From positions 62,001 to 126,000 of the forward strand of contig JAEWRE010000066.1 of the NCBI GenBank assembly GCA_023460235.1: 64,000 bases of DNA, in the 5' to 3' direction. The notes beneath the pieces are model-generated. The model did no database searches and was not told the DNA's origin. It worked only from the letters and a program-made list of their open reading frames with translations. This DNA comes from Bacillota bacterium (GTDB lineage Bacteria; Bacillota; Clostridia; TANB77; CAG-465). This document shows, piece after piece, positions 1 through 8,809 of this stretch; position 1 is the stretch's first letter, and each line of letters starts with the position of its first letter. Made by a program: the position numbers and the translations under genes.

Positions 1-1
1 T

Positions 2-106
2 ATTGTAAAAGCATTAATAGACAATTATGATGAAATAGTTGAGAAAATGAAAAACTCTCAAAAATTCGCTAGAGAAGAATATGAGAATTTTTGGTCAAAC
101 ATATAA
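2..106 (+). CDS. C-terminal end of an unidentified protein (partial)
   Basis: An open frame enters from the left edge and stops at TAA 104-106, giving 34 residues that end in NFWSNI. The tail is charged and helical, with the run KMKNSQKFAREEY. Some glycosyltransferases and nucleotide-sugar enzymes end this way, but too little is visible to name a family. It is followed directly by a hairpin with a T-run, which supports a true gene end. Confidence 0.55.
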   Translation: MVKALIDNYDEIVEKMKNSQKFAREEYENFWSNI

Positions 107-113
107 CAAAATT

Positions 114-162
114 ATGCTAAAAACATATTATATTATATAATAATATGCTTTTAGCATTTTTT
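114..162 (+). terminator. Long hairpin with T-run directly before the cysteine desulfurase ribosome binding site
   Basis: ATGCTAAAA at 114-122 pairs with TTTTAGCAT at 148-156, and the inner CATATTAT/ATAATATG arms extend the stem. A T-run at 156-162 follows. This is a good intrinsic terminator for the upstream gene. The T-run abuts the GGGGG ribosome binding site (163-167), so it could also attenuate the downstream gene. A TATAAT-like box inside the hairpin, near 135-140, could be a promoter instead. Confidence 0.7.
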
Positions 163-175
163 GGGGGTAATCGAA

Positions 176-1321
176 ATGGATAAAATTATATATGCGGATC
201 ATAGTGCCACAACACCAGTAAGAAATGAAGTTTTAGATGAGATGTTACCATACTTTAGTGTAAATTTTGGTAATGCTTCATCTGTTTATAGTATTGCAAA
301 AAAATCAAGAAGTGCTATTGATAATGCAAGAAAACAAGTTGCTCAAGCTATAAATAGTGATGAAAATGAAATATATTTTACTGCAGGTGGTAGTGAATCT
401 GACAATATGATAATTTCAGGTATAGCAAGGGCAAATAAATCTAAAGGAAATCATATAATTACAAGTAAAATTGAACACTTAGCAGTAATTAATACGTGTA
501 AGAGGCTTGAAGAAGAAGGATTTGAAGTTACATATTTAAATGTTGATATGTATGGAATGATTGATTTAGGTGAATTAGAAAGTTCAATAAAATCTAGTAC
601 TGTTTTGATTACAATAATGACTGCAAATAATGAAATTGGCACTATACAACCAATAAGCGAAATAGGAGAGATAGCAAGAAACCATGGAGTATATTTTCAT
701 ACAGATGCTGTTCAAGCTATAGGTAATGTTGCAATAGATGTGAAATCTATGAATATAGATGCACTATCATTGTCAGCACATAAATTCTATGGACCAAAGG
801 GAGTAGGAGCTGCATATATAAAAGAGGGAATAAAATTTGAACCTCTTGTTTATGGTGGACATCAAGAAGGTTGCAAAAGAGCAGGAACTGAAAATGTACC
901 CGGAATTGTTGGACTTGGAAAAGCAATAGAAATTGCAGCAATAAATCTTGAAGAATATAACCAAAGATTAATAACATTAAGAGAAAATTTAATTATGAAA
1001 TTAGAACAAAACATACCATATATAAGATTAAATGGACACAGAACTAGCAGATTGCCTGGAAATGTTAATATATCAATTAAAGGCGTTGAGGGAGAAACAT
1101 TGCTTTTAATGCTTGATATGAATGGAATCTGTGCTTCTAATGGAAGTGCATGCAACTCAGGCAGTGTTGAGCCATCACATGTATTAACAGCAATAGGAGT
1201 TAATAAAGTTTTAGCTCAAGGCTCTGTTAGATTTTCTCTTGGTGAAGAAAATACAATGATTGATATAGAGTATATAACAAATACAATGATTAAAATAGTA
1301 AATAAATTAAGATTTGGCTAA
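176..1321 (+). CDS. Cysteine desulfurase, NifS/IscS family
   Basis: This PLP enzyme takes sulfur from L-cysteine, giving alanine and an enzyme persulfide used for Fe-S clusters or tRNA thiolation. The N-terminus has the family opening YADHSATTPV. The PLP lysine lies in SAHKFYGPKG near residue 203. The sulfur-accepting cysteine lies in SNGSACNSGS near residue 326. ATG 176 is chosen because GGGGG sits 8 bases upstream; an in-frame TTG at 161 lies inside the terminator T-run. The length of 381 residues is normal. No scaffold gene (iscU) is adjacent. The start lies directly behind a terminator-like hairpin, so expression may depend on read-through or on a promoter within the hairpin. Whether it serves Fe-S assembly or tRNA thiolation cannot be told from the sequence. 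Confidence 0.93.
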   Translation: MDKIIYADHSATTPVRNEVLDEMLPYFSVNFGNASSVYSIAKKSRSAIDNARKQVAQAINSDENEIYFTAGGSESDNMIISGIARANKSKGNHIITSKIEHLAVINTCKRLEEEGFEVTYLNVDMYGMIDLGELESSIKSSTVLITIMTANNEIGTIQPISEIGEIARNHGVYFHTDAVQAIGNVAIDVKSMNIDALSLSAHKFYGPKGVGAAYIKEGIKFEPLVYGGHQEGCKRAGTENVPGIVGLGKAIEIAAINLEEYNQRLITLRENLIMKLEQNIPYIRLNGHRTSRLPGNVNISIKGVEGETLLLMLDMNGICASNGSACNSGSVEPSHVLTAIGVNKVLAQGSVRFSLGEENTMIDIEYITNTMIKIVNKLRFG

Positions 1322-1333
1322 AATTCATATTCA

Positions 1334-1370
1334 AAATAACACTTACTTATTAAAAGTAGGTGTTATTTTA
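1334..1370 (+). terminator. Intrinsic terminator after the cysteine desulfurase gene
   Basis: AAATAACACTTACT and AGTAGGTGTTATTT form a nearly perfect stem, followed by a T-rich stretch. It lies 13 bases after the stop codon. Confidence 0.8.
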
Positions 1371-1416
1371 ATATTAACACATATTTTCACATAGTATAAT
1401 AGTAGTGGTGATAAAT

Positions 1417-2703
1417 TTGGAAAATATTATATTAAAGCTAGAGGGAATAATATGGAATTGGCCTCTTGTACTATTATTAATGCTTACTCACATATTTTTA
1501 ACTCTAAAACTTAAATTTCCACAGAAGTATACTATTAAAGGCTTAAAGCTAATATTAAAAAATGGAGAAAGTTCAGATAAAAAAGGAATTAATTCATTTA
1601 AATCTTTAATGACAATACTTGCAGCCACTCTTGGTACTGGTAATATAGTTGGGATTGCAACAGCAATAGCAATAGGTGGAATAGGTAGTATTTTTTGGAT
1701 TTTTATATCAGGAGTTTTTGCAATTGCAACTAAATATGCTGAAACCTATATTGTTCTAAAATATAGAAAAGAAAATAAATCAGGCTATTATGGTGGGACA
1801 ATGTATGTATTAGCAGATAAGTTAAAAAATAATTCACTTGCAATTATGTTTAGTATATTTACTATACTTGCATCATTTGGTATTGGATCTATGATACAAT
1901 CAAATGCTATGGCAAACTCCCTTATAGACACATTTAATTTAAATAGTCATTTGATAGCAATAATAGTAACATTACTATGTACATATGTTATTTTTGGAAA
2001 TGAGAAGAGAATATCAAATGTAAGCAGTATACTTGTTCCAATTGCAACAGTATTATATATATTCATGTGTTTTTATGTGCTGATATATTACAGATACAAT
2101 ATATTGTCTAGTATATATAACATAATTGATCAAGCACTTAATTTTAAAGCAGTGGCTGGTGGAATATTTGGGAGTATTGCAATAAAAGCGATGAATTCTG
2201 GAATGTCAAAAGGTTTATTTTCAAATGAGGCTGGAATGGGAAGTTCACCCATATTCAACGCAACAGTAAAAATGAAAGATATAAAAAATGAATCTATTAT
2301 AGCTTCAACAAGCGTTTTTATTGATACTGTGGTATTGTGTACAATCACTGGTGTTGCAATTGTTGCATCTGGGATGTATACTCTTAGTGCAAATCCAATT
2401 GAAATAGTACAAAATACATTTAGCATTATGCCATATGGCAGAGAATTATTGACATTCTCAATAGCTATTTTTGCAATTGCTACAATACCATGTTGGGGAT
2501 ATTATGGGAAATCTGCTGTTAGATTCATATTTAAGAGTTCAAATAAGTATGAAAAAATATATGATGTTATTTATGCTACATGTATATATATAGGTGCTAT
2601 AACTACTATAAACTTAGTATGGAGCTTATCTTCGATTGCAAATGCTTTGATGATAATTCCTAATTTAGTTATGATATATAAATTGAAAAATGATATAAAA
2701 TAG
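1417..2703 (+). CDS. Sodium:alanine/glycine symporter, AGCS family
   Basis: This is a polytopic secondary transporter of about 428 residues with some 10-11 hydrophobic segments. It would import alanine, glycine or a related amino acid with Na+. Family signatures are TLGTGNIVG near residue 70, GYYGGTMYVL, and NEAGMGSSP near residue 280, which is the conserved Na+-site loop. I chose TTG 1417 because GGTGAT lies 5-10 bases upstream. GTG 1405 or GTG 1408 would add 3-4 residues and have no clear ribosome binding site. A TATAAT lies at 1395-1400. The substrate cannot be decided from sequence. It is monocistronic, bounded by terminators on both sides. Confidence 0.93.
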   Translation: MENIILKLEGIIWNWPLVLLLMLTHIFLTLKLKFPQKYTIKGLKLILKNGESSDKKGINSFKSLMTILAATLGTGNIVGIATAIAIGGIGSIFWIFISGVFAIATKYAETYIVLKYRKENKSGYYGGTMYVLADKLKNNSLAIMFSIFTILASFGIGSMIQSNAMANSLIDTFNLNSHLIAIIVTLLCTYVIFGNEKRISNVSSILVPIATVLYIFMCFYVLIYYRYNILSSIYNIIDQALNFKAVAGGIFGSIAIKAMNSGMSKGLFSNEAGMGSSPIFNATVKMKDIKNESIIASTSVFIDTVVLCTITGVAIVASGMYTLSANPIEIVQNTFSIMPYGRELLTFSIAIFAIATIPCWGYYGKSAVRFIFKSSNKYEKIYDVIYATCIYIGAITTINLVWSLSSIANALMIIPNLVMIYKLKNDIK

Positions 2704-2706
2704 AAA

Positions 2707-2747
2707 AAACACATAAACCATATAATTACACCGGTTTATGTGTTTAA
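2707..2747. terminator. Bidirectional terminator between convergent genes
   Basis: AAACACATAAACC (2707-2719) pairs perfectly with GGTTTATGTGTTT (2733-2745), flanked by A- and T-rich runs. It serves the symporter on the plus strand and the small unknown gene on the minus strand. Confidence 0.85.
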
Positions 2748-2750
2748 AAT

Positions 2751-3104
2751 TCACATAATAGATTTTTCAAATTCAAATTCTATTATGTATTTCCCCTTAG
2801 GCAAATCCTTGAAGTCTTTAATATACATGATATGTTCACCATCAGTTCCAAATATGTTACTCATTGTTGCAGGAATTGTAGGGCTAAATGGAAAGCTATT
2901 TGCACCTTCACCAGGTATACCATAAAATAAATTTGCAGTAAAATTGGGGGTTCCCTTTATTTGGTATCCCTTTTCAGCACTTTGTAGTGAAATTTTGATA
3001 AACTCGACATCCATATTGGTTATTTCTAATATGGTTTTTTTACCGTTTTCAAAAACTAGATAATTTTTATTAGGTAATGATGCTGTTAAAATTTGTGGTG
3101 TCAT
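2751..3104 (-). CDS. Hypothetical protein, 117 residues
   Basis: I do not recognise a family. The protein starts MTPQILTASL, has no signal peptide or membrane segment, and looks like a small beta-rich cytosolic protein with alternating hydrophobic strands. The start is well supported: GAGGAGG lies 6 bases before the ATG. It has its own promoter (3171-3199) and a 20-base palindrome in the untranslated leader (3126-3145). It is therefore a separately controlled single gene between terminators. No function is proposed. Confidence 0.75.
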   Translation of the reverse strand: MTPQILTASLPNKNYLVFENGKKTILEITNMDVEFIKISLQSAEKGYQIKGTPNFTANLFYGIPGEGANSFPFSPTIPATMSNIFGTDGEHIMYIKDFKDLPKGKYIIEFEFEKSIM

Positions 3105-3125
3105 ATAACCTCCTCAATTTTGACA

Positions 3126-3145
3126 TGACCTACACTGTAAGGTCA
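3126..3145. promoter_or_regulatory. 20-bp palindrome in the leader of the 117-residue gene
   Basis: TGACC-TACA-C-TGTA-A-GGTCA is an almost perfect dyad. On the minus strand it lies about 20-40 bases downstream of the predicted transcription start and before the ribosome binding site, so it could be a repressor operator. On the plus strand it lies between TTGACA (3120-3125) and an AATAAT, a spacing of 19 like that of MerR-family promoters. That transcript would run antisense into the J-domain gene. Confidence 0.55.
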
Positions 3146-3170
3146 ATAATATATTTTTTGTGCAAAATAT

Positions 3171-3199
3171 ATTATACCACAGTTTTGATTGAAAGTAAA
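3171..3199 (-). promoter_or_regulatory. Sigma-A promoter of the 117-residue gene
   Basis: On the minus strand, TTTACT (3199-3194) and TATAAT (3176-3171) are separated by 17 bases. The start of transcription would be near 3164, giving a leader of about 60 bases that contains the palindrome. Confidence 0.7.
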
Positions 3200-3243
3200 T
3201 ATATGGACAACCAATAAGATGAAAAATTACATAATAATACAAA

Positions 3244-3789
3244 TTAAAATAAAGTTTTAAAGAAATCGTTAAATAAGTTTGTCCCAGTTATTAGAGATAT
3301 AGCTAACATACCGATAAATATTAAGAGTATAGTTAGTATCAACTTAAATAGTGTATCCTTTATATATTTTCCTGTTGAATAACTTTCTTGTAAATTGGTA
3401 TAATTCCCATTTTTTTCATCAGGAGTCTCAGAATCATATACTTGATTAAAATTTATATTGGAATCCTTTTCAATATAATTATTTATTAAATTATATTGCT
3501 CATTTAATTTGTTTTTTAGTATTGCATTTTCATCACTTAATGCCTTAATTAAGTTACTATCACTACTTTTATCATATTCTAATTGCGTATCATAAGCAGT
3601 TCTTTTATCATCGTTAGAAAGAACTTCATATGCTTCATTTAATTCTTTAACCTTTTCTTCAGCAGCTTTTTTATTTTCTTCTTTAGCGACATCCGGATGA
3701 TATTTCTTAATCTGTATTTTAAATACCTTTTGTATAATTTCTTTAGAAGCTTTTTTATTCACTTCTAAAATTTCATAATAATCCTTCAT
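3244..3789 (-). CDS. DnaJ-domain protein with a C-terminal membrane anchor
   Basis: The N-terminal 70 residues form a J domain: MKDYYEILEV, helix II, the HPD triad at residues 31-33, and YEVLSNDDKRTAYD. J domains stimulate the ATPase of a DnaK-type chaperone. A polar, probably disordered middle follows (about 75-145), then one hydrophobic segment (about 147-170). There is no Gly/Phe region and no zinc-finger domain, so this is not classical DnaJ. It probably recruits DnaK to the membrane. Its partner is not in this window. The ribosome binding site AAGGAG lies about 12 bases before ATG. A helical polar stretch around residue 85-110 may be a coiled coil. Confidence 0.85.
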   Translation of the reverse strand: MKDYYEILEVNKKASKEIIQKVFKIQIKKYHPDVAKEENKKAAEEKVKELNEAYEVLSNDDKRTAYDTQLEYDKSSDSNLIKALSDENAILKNKLNEQYNLINNYIEKDSNINFNQVYDSETPDEKNGNYTNLQESYSTGKYIKDTLFKLILTILLIFIGMLAISLITGTNLFNDFFKTLF

Positions 3790-3896
3790 TAAGTTAAAAA
3801 TCTCCTTTTTTAAAATTGTATATTATTTTATAAAAAAAGTCAAATATATATGTTTAATTAAAAAGGAAAAAAATGATATATTAGTGTAAAAATATG

Positions 3897-3925
3897 TTGA
3901 CAATGTGTAAAATTTGTAATATCAT
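3897..3925 (+). promoter_or_regulatory. Promoter of pilin-like paralogue 1
   Basis: TTGACA (3897-3902) and TATCAT (3920-3925) are separated by 17 bases. The leader to ATG 4022 would be about 90 bases long. Confidence 0.65.
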
Positions 3926-4021
3926 AATTGTGAATTTATAGTTTAAAACAACAAACGTGTTTTAGTGCTATTATATGATAATTTAGACTATACAATTTTT
4001 TTCATTCTTTTGGAGGTTGTT

Positions 4022-5986
4022 ATGAATAGAAAAAAATTAGGTATTTCATTAATAGTGCTTATTATAACCATTATAGTTATAATAATTTTGGCATCTGCAA
4101 TAATATTGAATCTAAGTCAAAATAATCCTATTAATACTGCACGTGTTGCAAGGATTGTTCAAACAAAAGATTCTGTTCAGGATTCTGTAACTATGTATTT
4201 AACTGCAAAAACTGCTAGTACACTAAATACAGGAAGTATAAATGATTTAATTACTACAATTGTTGATAAAGATGCTAAAATTAATATCAATTCAAGCGAT
4301 ATGTATAAAATTGATAGTGATAAAGCAAAAAGCAACTTAGATGTTGATTTATCAAGAGCAACATCTAATGCAAATTCAAACTGGTACGTTGATTCTAATA
4401 GTGGAAAAGTATATCTTGTATATAATAGTCCTGATGACTATGACAGTTGGCTTGGATCTTATGATCAAGATACTGGAGCCCTTGATGATAAAACTTTATC
4501 TCAGTTTATAATTTCAAAAAATATGACTAGTGACGGAAATGTAGTATCAGTAAATGGATTAAAATTTAATAAACCAAAAATTTCACTTTTACCTGAGGCA
4601 ACTACTAAAGCTATAAAATGGGATTCATCACTTAAAGAGACTGAAATGGCAATTAGTCAAGCAAATACTGATACAAGTTGGTATGATTATTCAGCAAAAA
4701 AATGGGCAAATATTATAACTAATAACAATGGAAATAAAGCATATTGGGTTTGGATACCAAGATATGCATACAAAATAACATATCCACATTCATCAACTAC
4801 TCAAACTGTTGATATAAAATTTTTGATGGGAACAACTAATAAGTTAGCTGATGGAAGTGATTTACCAAGTGGTTATATAGTACATCCAGCATTTACATTT
4901 GGAGATAAAGAATTAACTGGAATATGGGTAGCAAAATTTGAGGCTAGTAGCTCAGATCCTAATAAAGTAACAGACGATGGGCTTTTTGCTGGATATAAAA
5001 CTGGAGGTGGAAATGATACAAGCCTTCAAGTGAGAGTTCTCCCAGATGTATATAGTTGGTCTGCAATTACCGAAGGAAATGTACAAACCGTAATAATGAA
5101 TATGCAAAATTCTAATGGTAGTGTAGGAATAAATGCTAATGTAGATACACATCAAATAAAAAATACTGAATGGGGTGCAGTTGCATATTTATCACAAAGT
5201 GTTTATGGGCAAGAACCATGGACTAACGTTTATTGTGAATTGGAGGATCTTGGTGATTATAACTTTACAATGGGATTTAAAACCGGGTATTCAGGTTCAA
5301 GTAAAGATGATGTAGCAGACTATATGGGTAACATGAATGCTCATTTATACAATACAAGTATTGGACAAAATGCAAGCACTACTGGCAATATATATGGCGT
5401 ATTTGATATGTCAGGTGGATCTAATGAGATGACTGCAGCTTTTATTGATAATGGTAGTACCTATATATCAGAATATGGAAATAAAGATCATTTTGAAAAT
5501 GGAAAGTTAAAATCTGAGTATCAAAAATATTATGATGTATATGACCCAGGTCCAGATGCAAGAGAGGGAGCAACATATTATGGAGTGAGTGGAATGTCAC
5601 TTTGGGACATAGAAAATGTAAATGTTACATTAAATATAAATAGAAAGAGCGTCACTGATGCAACCTATTCTAGTGCATCAAATAAACATGGAGATGCTAT
5701 ATATGAAACATCTGGTGGTACTGGATTTCTTGGTATATGTACAAAAGATGGAAAATATTATGAGTGGCTAAATGATATTTCAGGTAAAAATCCTTATACA
5801 AGTCATGATAGTTGGAATAAAGATGAAATGTTAATAGGGAATAGTTTTATACCATGGTTTGTTAGAGGTGGAAATACGACTAGAGGCCAATCTGCTGGTA
5901 TATTTAGTGTAGATGGTGGCACCAATGGAGGTGAAGTCCCTGCAACTACATTTAGACCTGTTCTTCTAGTATCAAATGGTTTATAA
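4022..5986 (+). CDS. Large pilin-like surface protein with FGE/lectin-like C-terminus (paralogue 1)
   Basis: This protein of 654 residues starts with a prepilin-like leader: a short basic peptide ending in Gly7, then ISLIVLIITI and a long hydrophobic helix. Glu at mature position 5, usual in type IV pilins, is replaced by Val. The middle is a secreted region without cysteine-rich or repeat structure. Motifs of the SUMF1/FGE-sulfatase fold appear from about residue 235: WVWIPRYAY, GIWVAKFEAS and FDMSGGSNEMTAA. The C-terminus reads WFVRGG...FRPVLL, like lectin-like tails of variable surface proteins. ATG 4022 follows GGAGG by 5 bases, so the in-frame upstream codons are excluded. It is related to the genes at 22436 and 54245 but lacks their Ig-like repeats. 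Catalytic FGE cysteines are not evident, so a binding role is more likely than enzyme activity. Confidence 0.8.
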   Translation: MNRKKLGISLIVLIITIIVIIILASAIILNLSQNNPINTARVARIVQTKDSVQDSVTMYLTAKTASTLNTGSINDLITTIVDKDAKININSSDMYKIDSDKAKSNLDVDLSRATSNANSNWYVDSNSGKVYLVYNSPDDYDSWLGSYDQDTGALDDKTLSQFIISKNMTSDGNVVSVNGLKFNKPKISLLPEATTKAIKWDSSLKETEMAISQANTDTSWYDYSAKKWANIITNNNGNKAYWVWIPRYAYKITYPHSSTTQTVDIKFLMGTTNKLADGSDLPSGYIVHPAFTFGDKELTGIWVAKFEASSSDPNKVTDDGLFAGYKTGGGNDTSLQVRVLPDVYSWSAITEGNVQTVIMNMQNSNGSVGINANVDTHQIKNTEWGAVAYLSQSVYGQEPWTNVYCELEDLGDYNFTMGFKTGYSGSSKDDVADYMGNMNAHLYNTSIGQNASTTGNIYGVFDMSGGSNEMTAAFIDNGSTYISEYGNKDHFENGKLKSEYQKYYDVYDPGPDAREGATYYGVSGMSLWDIENVNVTLNINRKSVTDATYSSASNKHGDAIYETSGGTGFLGICTKDGKYYEWLNDISGKNPYTSHDSWNKDEMLIGNSFIPWFVRGGNTTRGQSAGIFSVDGGTNGGEVPATTFRPVLLVSNGL

Positions 5987-6010
5987 CTTAAAATATAATA
6001 GAATAGTTAA

Positions 6011-6054
6011 AATAATTAAAAGATATTACAATAAGGTAATATCTTTTAATTATT
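6011..6054. terminator. Bidirectional terminator between paralogue 1 and the MscS gene
   Basis: AATAATTAAAAGATATTA (6011-6028) pairs with TAATATCTTTTAATTATT (6037-6054). The right arm includes the stop codon of the convergent minus-strand MscS gene. Confidence 0.8.
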
Positions 6055-6930
6055 TGTATTATAAAGGTTTATTTCACCATTTTTATATGAATTTAAAATA
6101 TTTATCCATATAGAATCCTCTATATTTCTTGCTTTTTTAGGATGCACTAAGAATCTTATATAAAATTCTATGTGTGAATCAACAACACTTGTATAAATAA
6201 TAGGATCAAGATTATTATAATATATTCTATATTCTTTACTAGAATCATTTATTTGCATTTCCATTTTATCTGGAGTTTCACTTAAAATATTATTTTCAGC
6301 TACTATTTTGTATAATATATCTTTTGTTCTTGTTATATCACAATCTAAATTTACTTTTACAGTTAATTCATCCCAAACATATTTAAATGCTTTAACATAA
6401 TTTTTTAATGGGTAAGTAAAAATCATTGAGTTTGGTATATGTACTATTCTACCAGTACTTTGTTCTCCATTTACTCTTTCACCAATTTCAAGTACTTCAA
6501 AACTTGAAGTATTGATATTTACAATGTCTCCTTTGATTCCATTTATTTCAATTCTATCTTCTAGCACAAATGGTTTACTTATTCTAATGTATATTCCTGC
6601 AAAGAAATTTACAATTACATCTCTAAGAGCTACAGCAATACCAGCAGAAACGAAACTAATTAAGGTCATTATATTTTTTATATAACTTTCCCAAACTATT
6701 AAAACAAATAATAGTATTATTATTGTAACTATTACTTCTGATTTTTTATTATATAAATAAATATCTCTTGATTTTGAATGAGTATTTTCATATATTTTTA
6801 AAAATATAAATTTAAGTATATTAATTATTATAATTCCTGTAATTGTTACAAATGCTAAACGTATGTAATCAACTGGAATTCCTGTTATTTTCTCTAAAGA
6901 TATACTTAAATCGTTGCTAATAAAGTTCAT
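6046..6930 (-). CDS. Small-conductance mechanosensitive channel, MscS family
   Basis: This 294-residue membrane protein would release solutes on hypo-osmotic shock. It has hydrophobic helices at about 20-45, 66-84 and 88-115. The last holds the pore-lining segment ISFVSAGIAVALRD, followed by VNFFAGIYIRISKPF, the MscS beta-domain entry. The cytoplasmic beta domain (GDIVNINTSSFEVLE and IPNSMIF) and an alpha/beta C-terminal part follow. The length is typical of MscS. The start is ATG at 6930 with GAGG about 12 bases upstream. It is convergent with the pilin-like gene and divergent from the Bce-type regulator. Confidence 0.92.
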   Translation of the reverse strand: MNFISNDLSISLEKITGIPVDYIRLAFVTITGIIIINILKFIFLKIYENTHSKSRDIYLYNKKSEVIVTIIILLFVLIVWESYIKNIMTLISFVSAGIAVALRDVIVNFFAGIYIRISKPFVLEDRIEINGIKGDIVNINTSSFEVLEIGERVNGEQSTGRIVHIPNSMIFTYPLKNYVKAFKYVWDELTVKVNLDCDITRTKDILYKIVAENNILSETPDKMEMQINDSSKEYRIYYNNLDPIIYTSVVDSHIEFYIRFLVHPKKARNIEDSIWINILNSYKNGEINLYNTNN

Positions 6931-7073
6931 TTTTTCATTTTCCTCACTTTTTTATTATTCTACATCTATTTTATGACTATATACTATATAGTTGTTAATA
7001 TAAAATAGGGTGCACATTAAATTATATCATAGATTTGTTATTAAAACAATAAACAAACAGTTATATATAATAA

Positions 7074-7102
7074 TTGTAATTATATAAAAAAAATAGTATA
7101 AT
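7074..7102 (+). promoter_or_regulatory. Promoter of the Bce-type two-component genes
   Basis: TTGTAA (7074-7079) and TATAAT (7097-7102) are separated by 17 bases. They lie 28 bases before the response regulator start. Confidence 0.7.
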
Positions 7103-7129
7103 GAAATAAAAAAGATAAGGAGATAAGTT

Positions 7130-7798
7130 ATGTCTAAAATCTGTATAATTGAAGATGATGAAAAAATAAGAAATGAAATAAGTATATTTTTAAATAAAAA
7201 TGGATATGAAACAAATAAAATAAAAGAATTTGGAAATGTTATAGATGATATATTTGATTCAAAAAGCGATTTATTGTTACTAGATATAAATTTGCCAAAT
7301 TATGATGGTTATTATATATGTAGAGAAATAAGAAAAAAATCTGATATACCAATAATAATAGTTACAAGTAGGAATACAGAAATGGATGAACTAATGAGTA
7401 TAAATTATGGAGCTGATCATTTTGTAACAAAACCATACAATACGCAGATACTACTTGCTAAAATTGAATCAATATTAAGAAGAGTTGATAATAAAAGTAA
7501 TAGTTCATTAATAGAATACAAAAATATGAGCTTAGATATATCAAAGAGTATGCTTTCATTTAATAACAATTCTATAGAATTAACTAAAAATGAAGTAAAA
7601 ATACTACATTATTTATTAACCAATATTGGTAAAATAGTGTCAAGGGATCAAATAATGACTTACTTATGGGATAGTAATATGTTTGTAGATGATAATACCC
7701 TTACTGTTAATATAAATAGACTAAGAAGAAAACTAGAAGATATAGATTTAGTTGATATAATTGAAACAAGGAGAGGACAAGGTTATATAATATTATGA
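7130..7798 (+). CDS. OmpR-family response regulator, BceR-like
   Basis: The receiver domain (1-115) has acidic residues EDD at 8-10, the phospho-acceptor Asp52 in LLLLDINLP, and Lys101 in VTKPYN. A winged-helix DNA-binding domain (about 130-222) ends in IETRRGQGYII. It overlaps the histidine kinase gene by 4 bases (ATGA), which shows coupled translation. With the kinase and the following ABC genes it forms a Bce-type module that senses and exports antimicrobial peptides such as bacitracin. The likely target is the promoter at 8810-8874. The ribosome binding site AAGGAG precedes ATG 7130. Confidence 0.92.
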   Translation: MSKICIIEDDEKIRNEISIFLNKNGYETNKIKEFGNVIDDIFDSKSDLLLLDINLPNYDGYYICREIRKKSDIPIIIVTSRNTEMDELMSINYGADHFVTKPYNTQILLAKIESILRRVDNKSNSSLIEYKNMSLDISKSMLSFNNNSIELTKNEVKILHYLLTNIGKIVSRDQIMTYLWDSNMFVDDNTLTVNINRLRRKLEDIDLVDIIETRRGQGYIIL

Positions 7799-8805
7799 GA
7801 TTTATTGATTATTTAATTGACAAAATCTTTTCCATTGTAATATATGTAATAGTTCTAGCACTTGTGCTCTCTTTTTTAGAAATATTTAAGGTCAATACTT
7901 TTCTTATTGTATACATTCCAGTATTTATAACTATCGCATATTTAGCTATTTTTTTATATGATTTTTTTAGAAAAAGAAGCTATTATAATAAATTATTTGA
8001 AAGCTTAAATGAGTTGGATAAAAAATATTTAATTCAAGAAATTATAAGTAAACCCAATTTTTTAGAAGGTAAATTGTTATATGAAACGATGCGAGAAGTA
8101 AATAGAGCAATGGTTGAAAATGTTAATTCGCATTTAAATAATGAACGAGAATTTAAAGAATATATTGAAATGTGGGTTCATGAAATAAAGACTCCAATAT
8201 CATCTACTAAGTTAATAATTGAAAATAATAGTAATGAAGTAACAAAGAACATAGATGAAGAAATAGATAAAATAGATAAATATATAGAACAAGTGCTATA
8301 TTATGCTAGAAGTGACAATGTTCATAAAGATTATATAATAAAAGAAATAAATTTAGAGGGTGTAGTAAATAAAGCAATATATACAAATAAAAAGGAATTA
8401 ATATTAAGAAAAATTAAATTAAACCTTTATGATTTAGAAGTAAAAGTAAACAGTGATATAAAATGGCTTGAATATATATTAAAACAAATTATTGAAAATA
8501 GTATTAAATATTCTAAAACAAATGGTCCAGAAATTTCAATCTATTGTGAAAAATATGACGAAAGAGTAGAATTATTAATTAAAGATAATGGTATAGGAAT
8601 AGATAAAAAAGATATTCAAAAAATATTTGAAAAGGGATTTACAGGAGAAAATGGAAGAAAAATTTATAAATCAACAGGTATTGGACTTTATCTTTGCAAG
8701 AAACTTTGTAAAAAGCTTGGACATGATATTGAAATATATTCAAGTTTAGGAGAAGGTACTACTATAAAGATAATTTTTCCTACAGGAAGTTTTTCAAAAA
8801 TGTAG
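7795..8805 (+). CDS. Intramembrane-sensing histidine kinase, BceS-like
   Basis: Two membrane helices (about 10-30 and 36-56) are separated by only a few residues, so there is no extracellular sensor domain. This is the hallmark of BceS-type kinases, which sense through their ABC transporter. The H-box is WVHEIKTPISS with His129. The ATPase domain has ENSIKYS (N box), DNGIGIDKKD (G1) and TGIGLYLCKKL. It phosphorylates the regulator encoded just upstream. The length of 336 residues is normal. A 92-base intergenic region with its own promoter separates it from the ABC genes. Confidence 0.92.
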   Translation: MRFIDYLIDKIFSIVIYVIVLALVLSFLEIFKVNTFLIVYIPVFITIAYLAIFLYDFFRKRSYYNKLFESLNELDKKYLIQEIISKPNFLEGKLLYETMREVNRAMVENVNSHLNNEREFKEYIEMWVHEIKTPISSTKLIIENNSNEVTKNIDEEIDKIDKYIEQVLYYARSDNVHKDYIIKEINLEGVVNKAIYTNKKELILRKIKLNLYDLEVKVNSDIKWLEYILKQIIENSIKYSKTNGPEISIYCEKYDERVELLIKDNGIGIDKKDIQKIFEKGFTGENGRKIYKSTGIGLYLCKKLCKKLGHDIEIYSSLGEGTTIKIIFPTGSFSKM

Positions 8806-8809
8806 TATT

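Noticed and set aside
3120..3152. Plus-strand MerR-type promoter
   Set aside because: Not dismissed as a binding site, but no plus-strand gene follows; the minus-strand promoter at 3171-3199 explains the site better.
4022..5986. Paralogue 1 as an active formylglycine-generating enzyme
   Set aside because: The catalytic cysteine pair of FGE is not evident and the protein is led by a prepilin-like helix; a binding domain is more likely.
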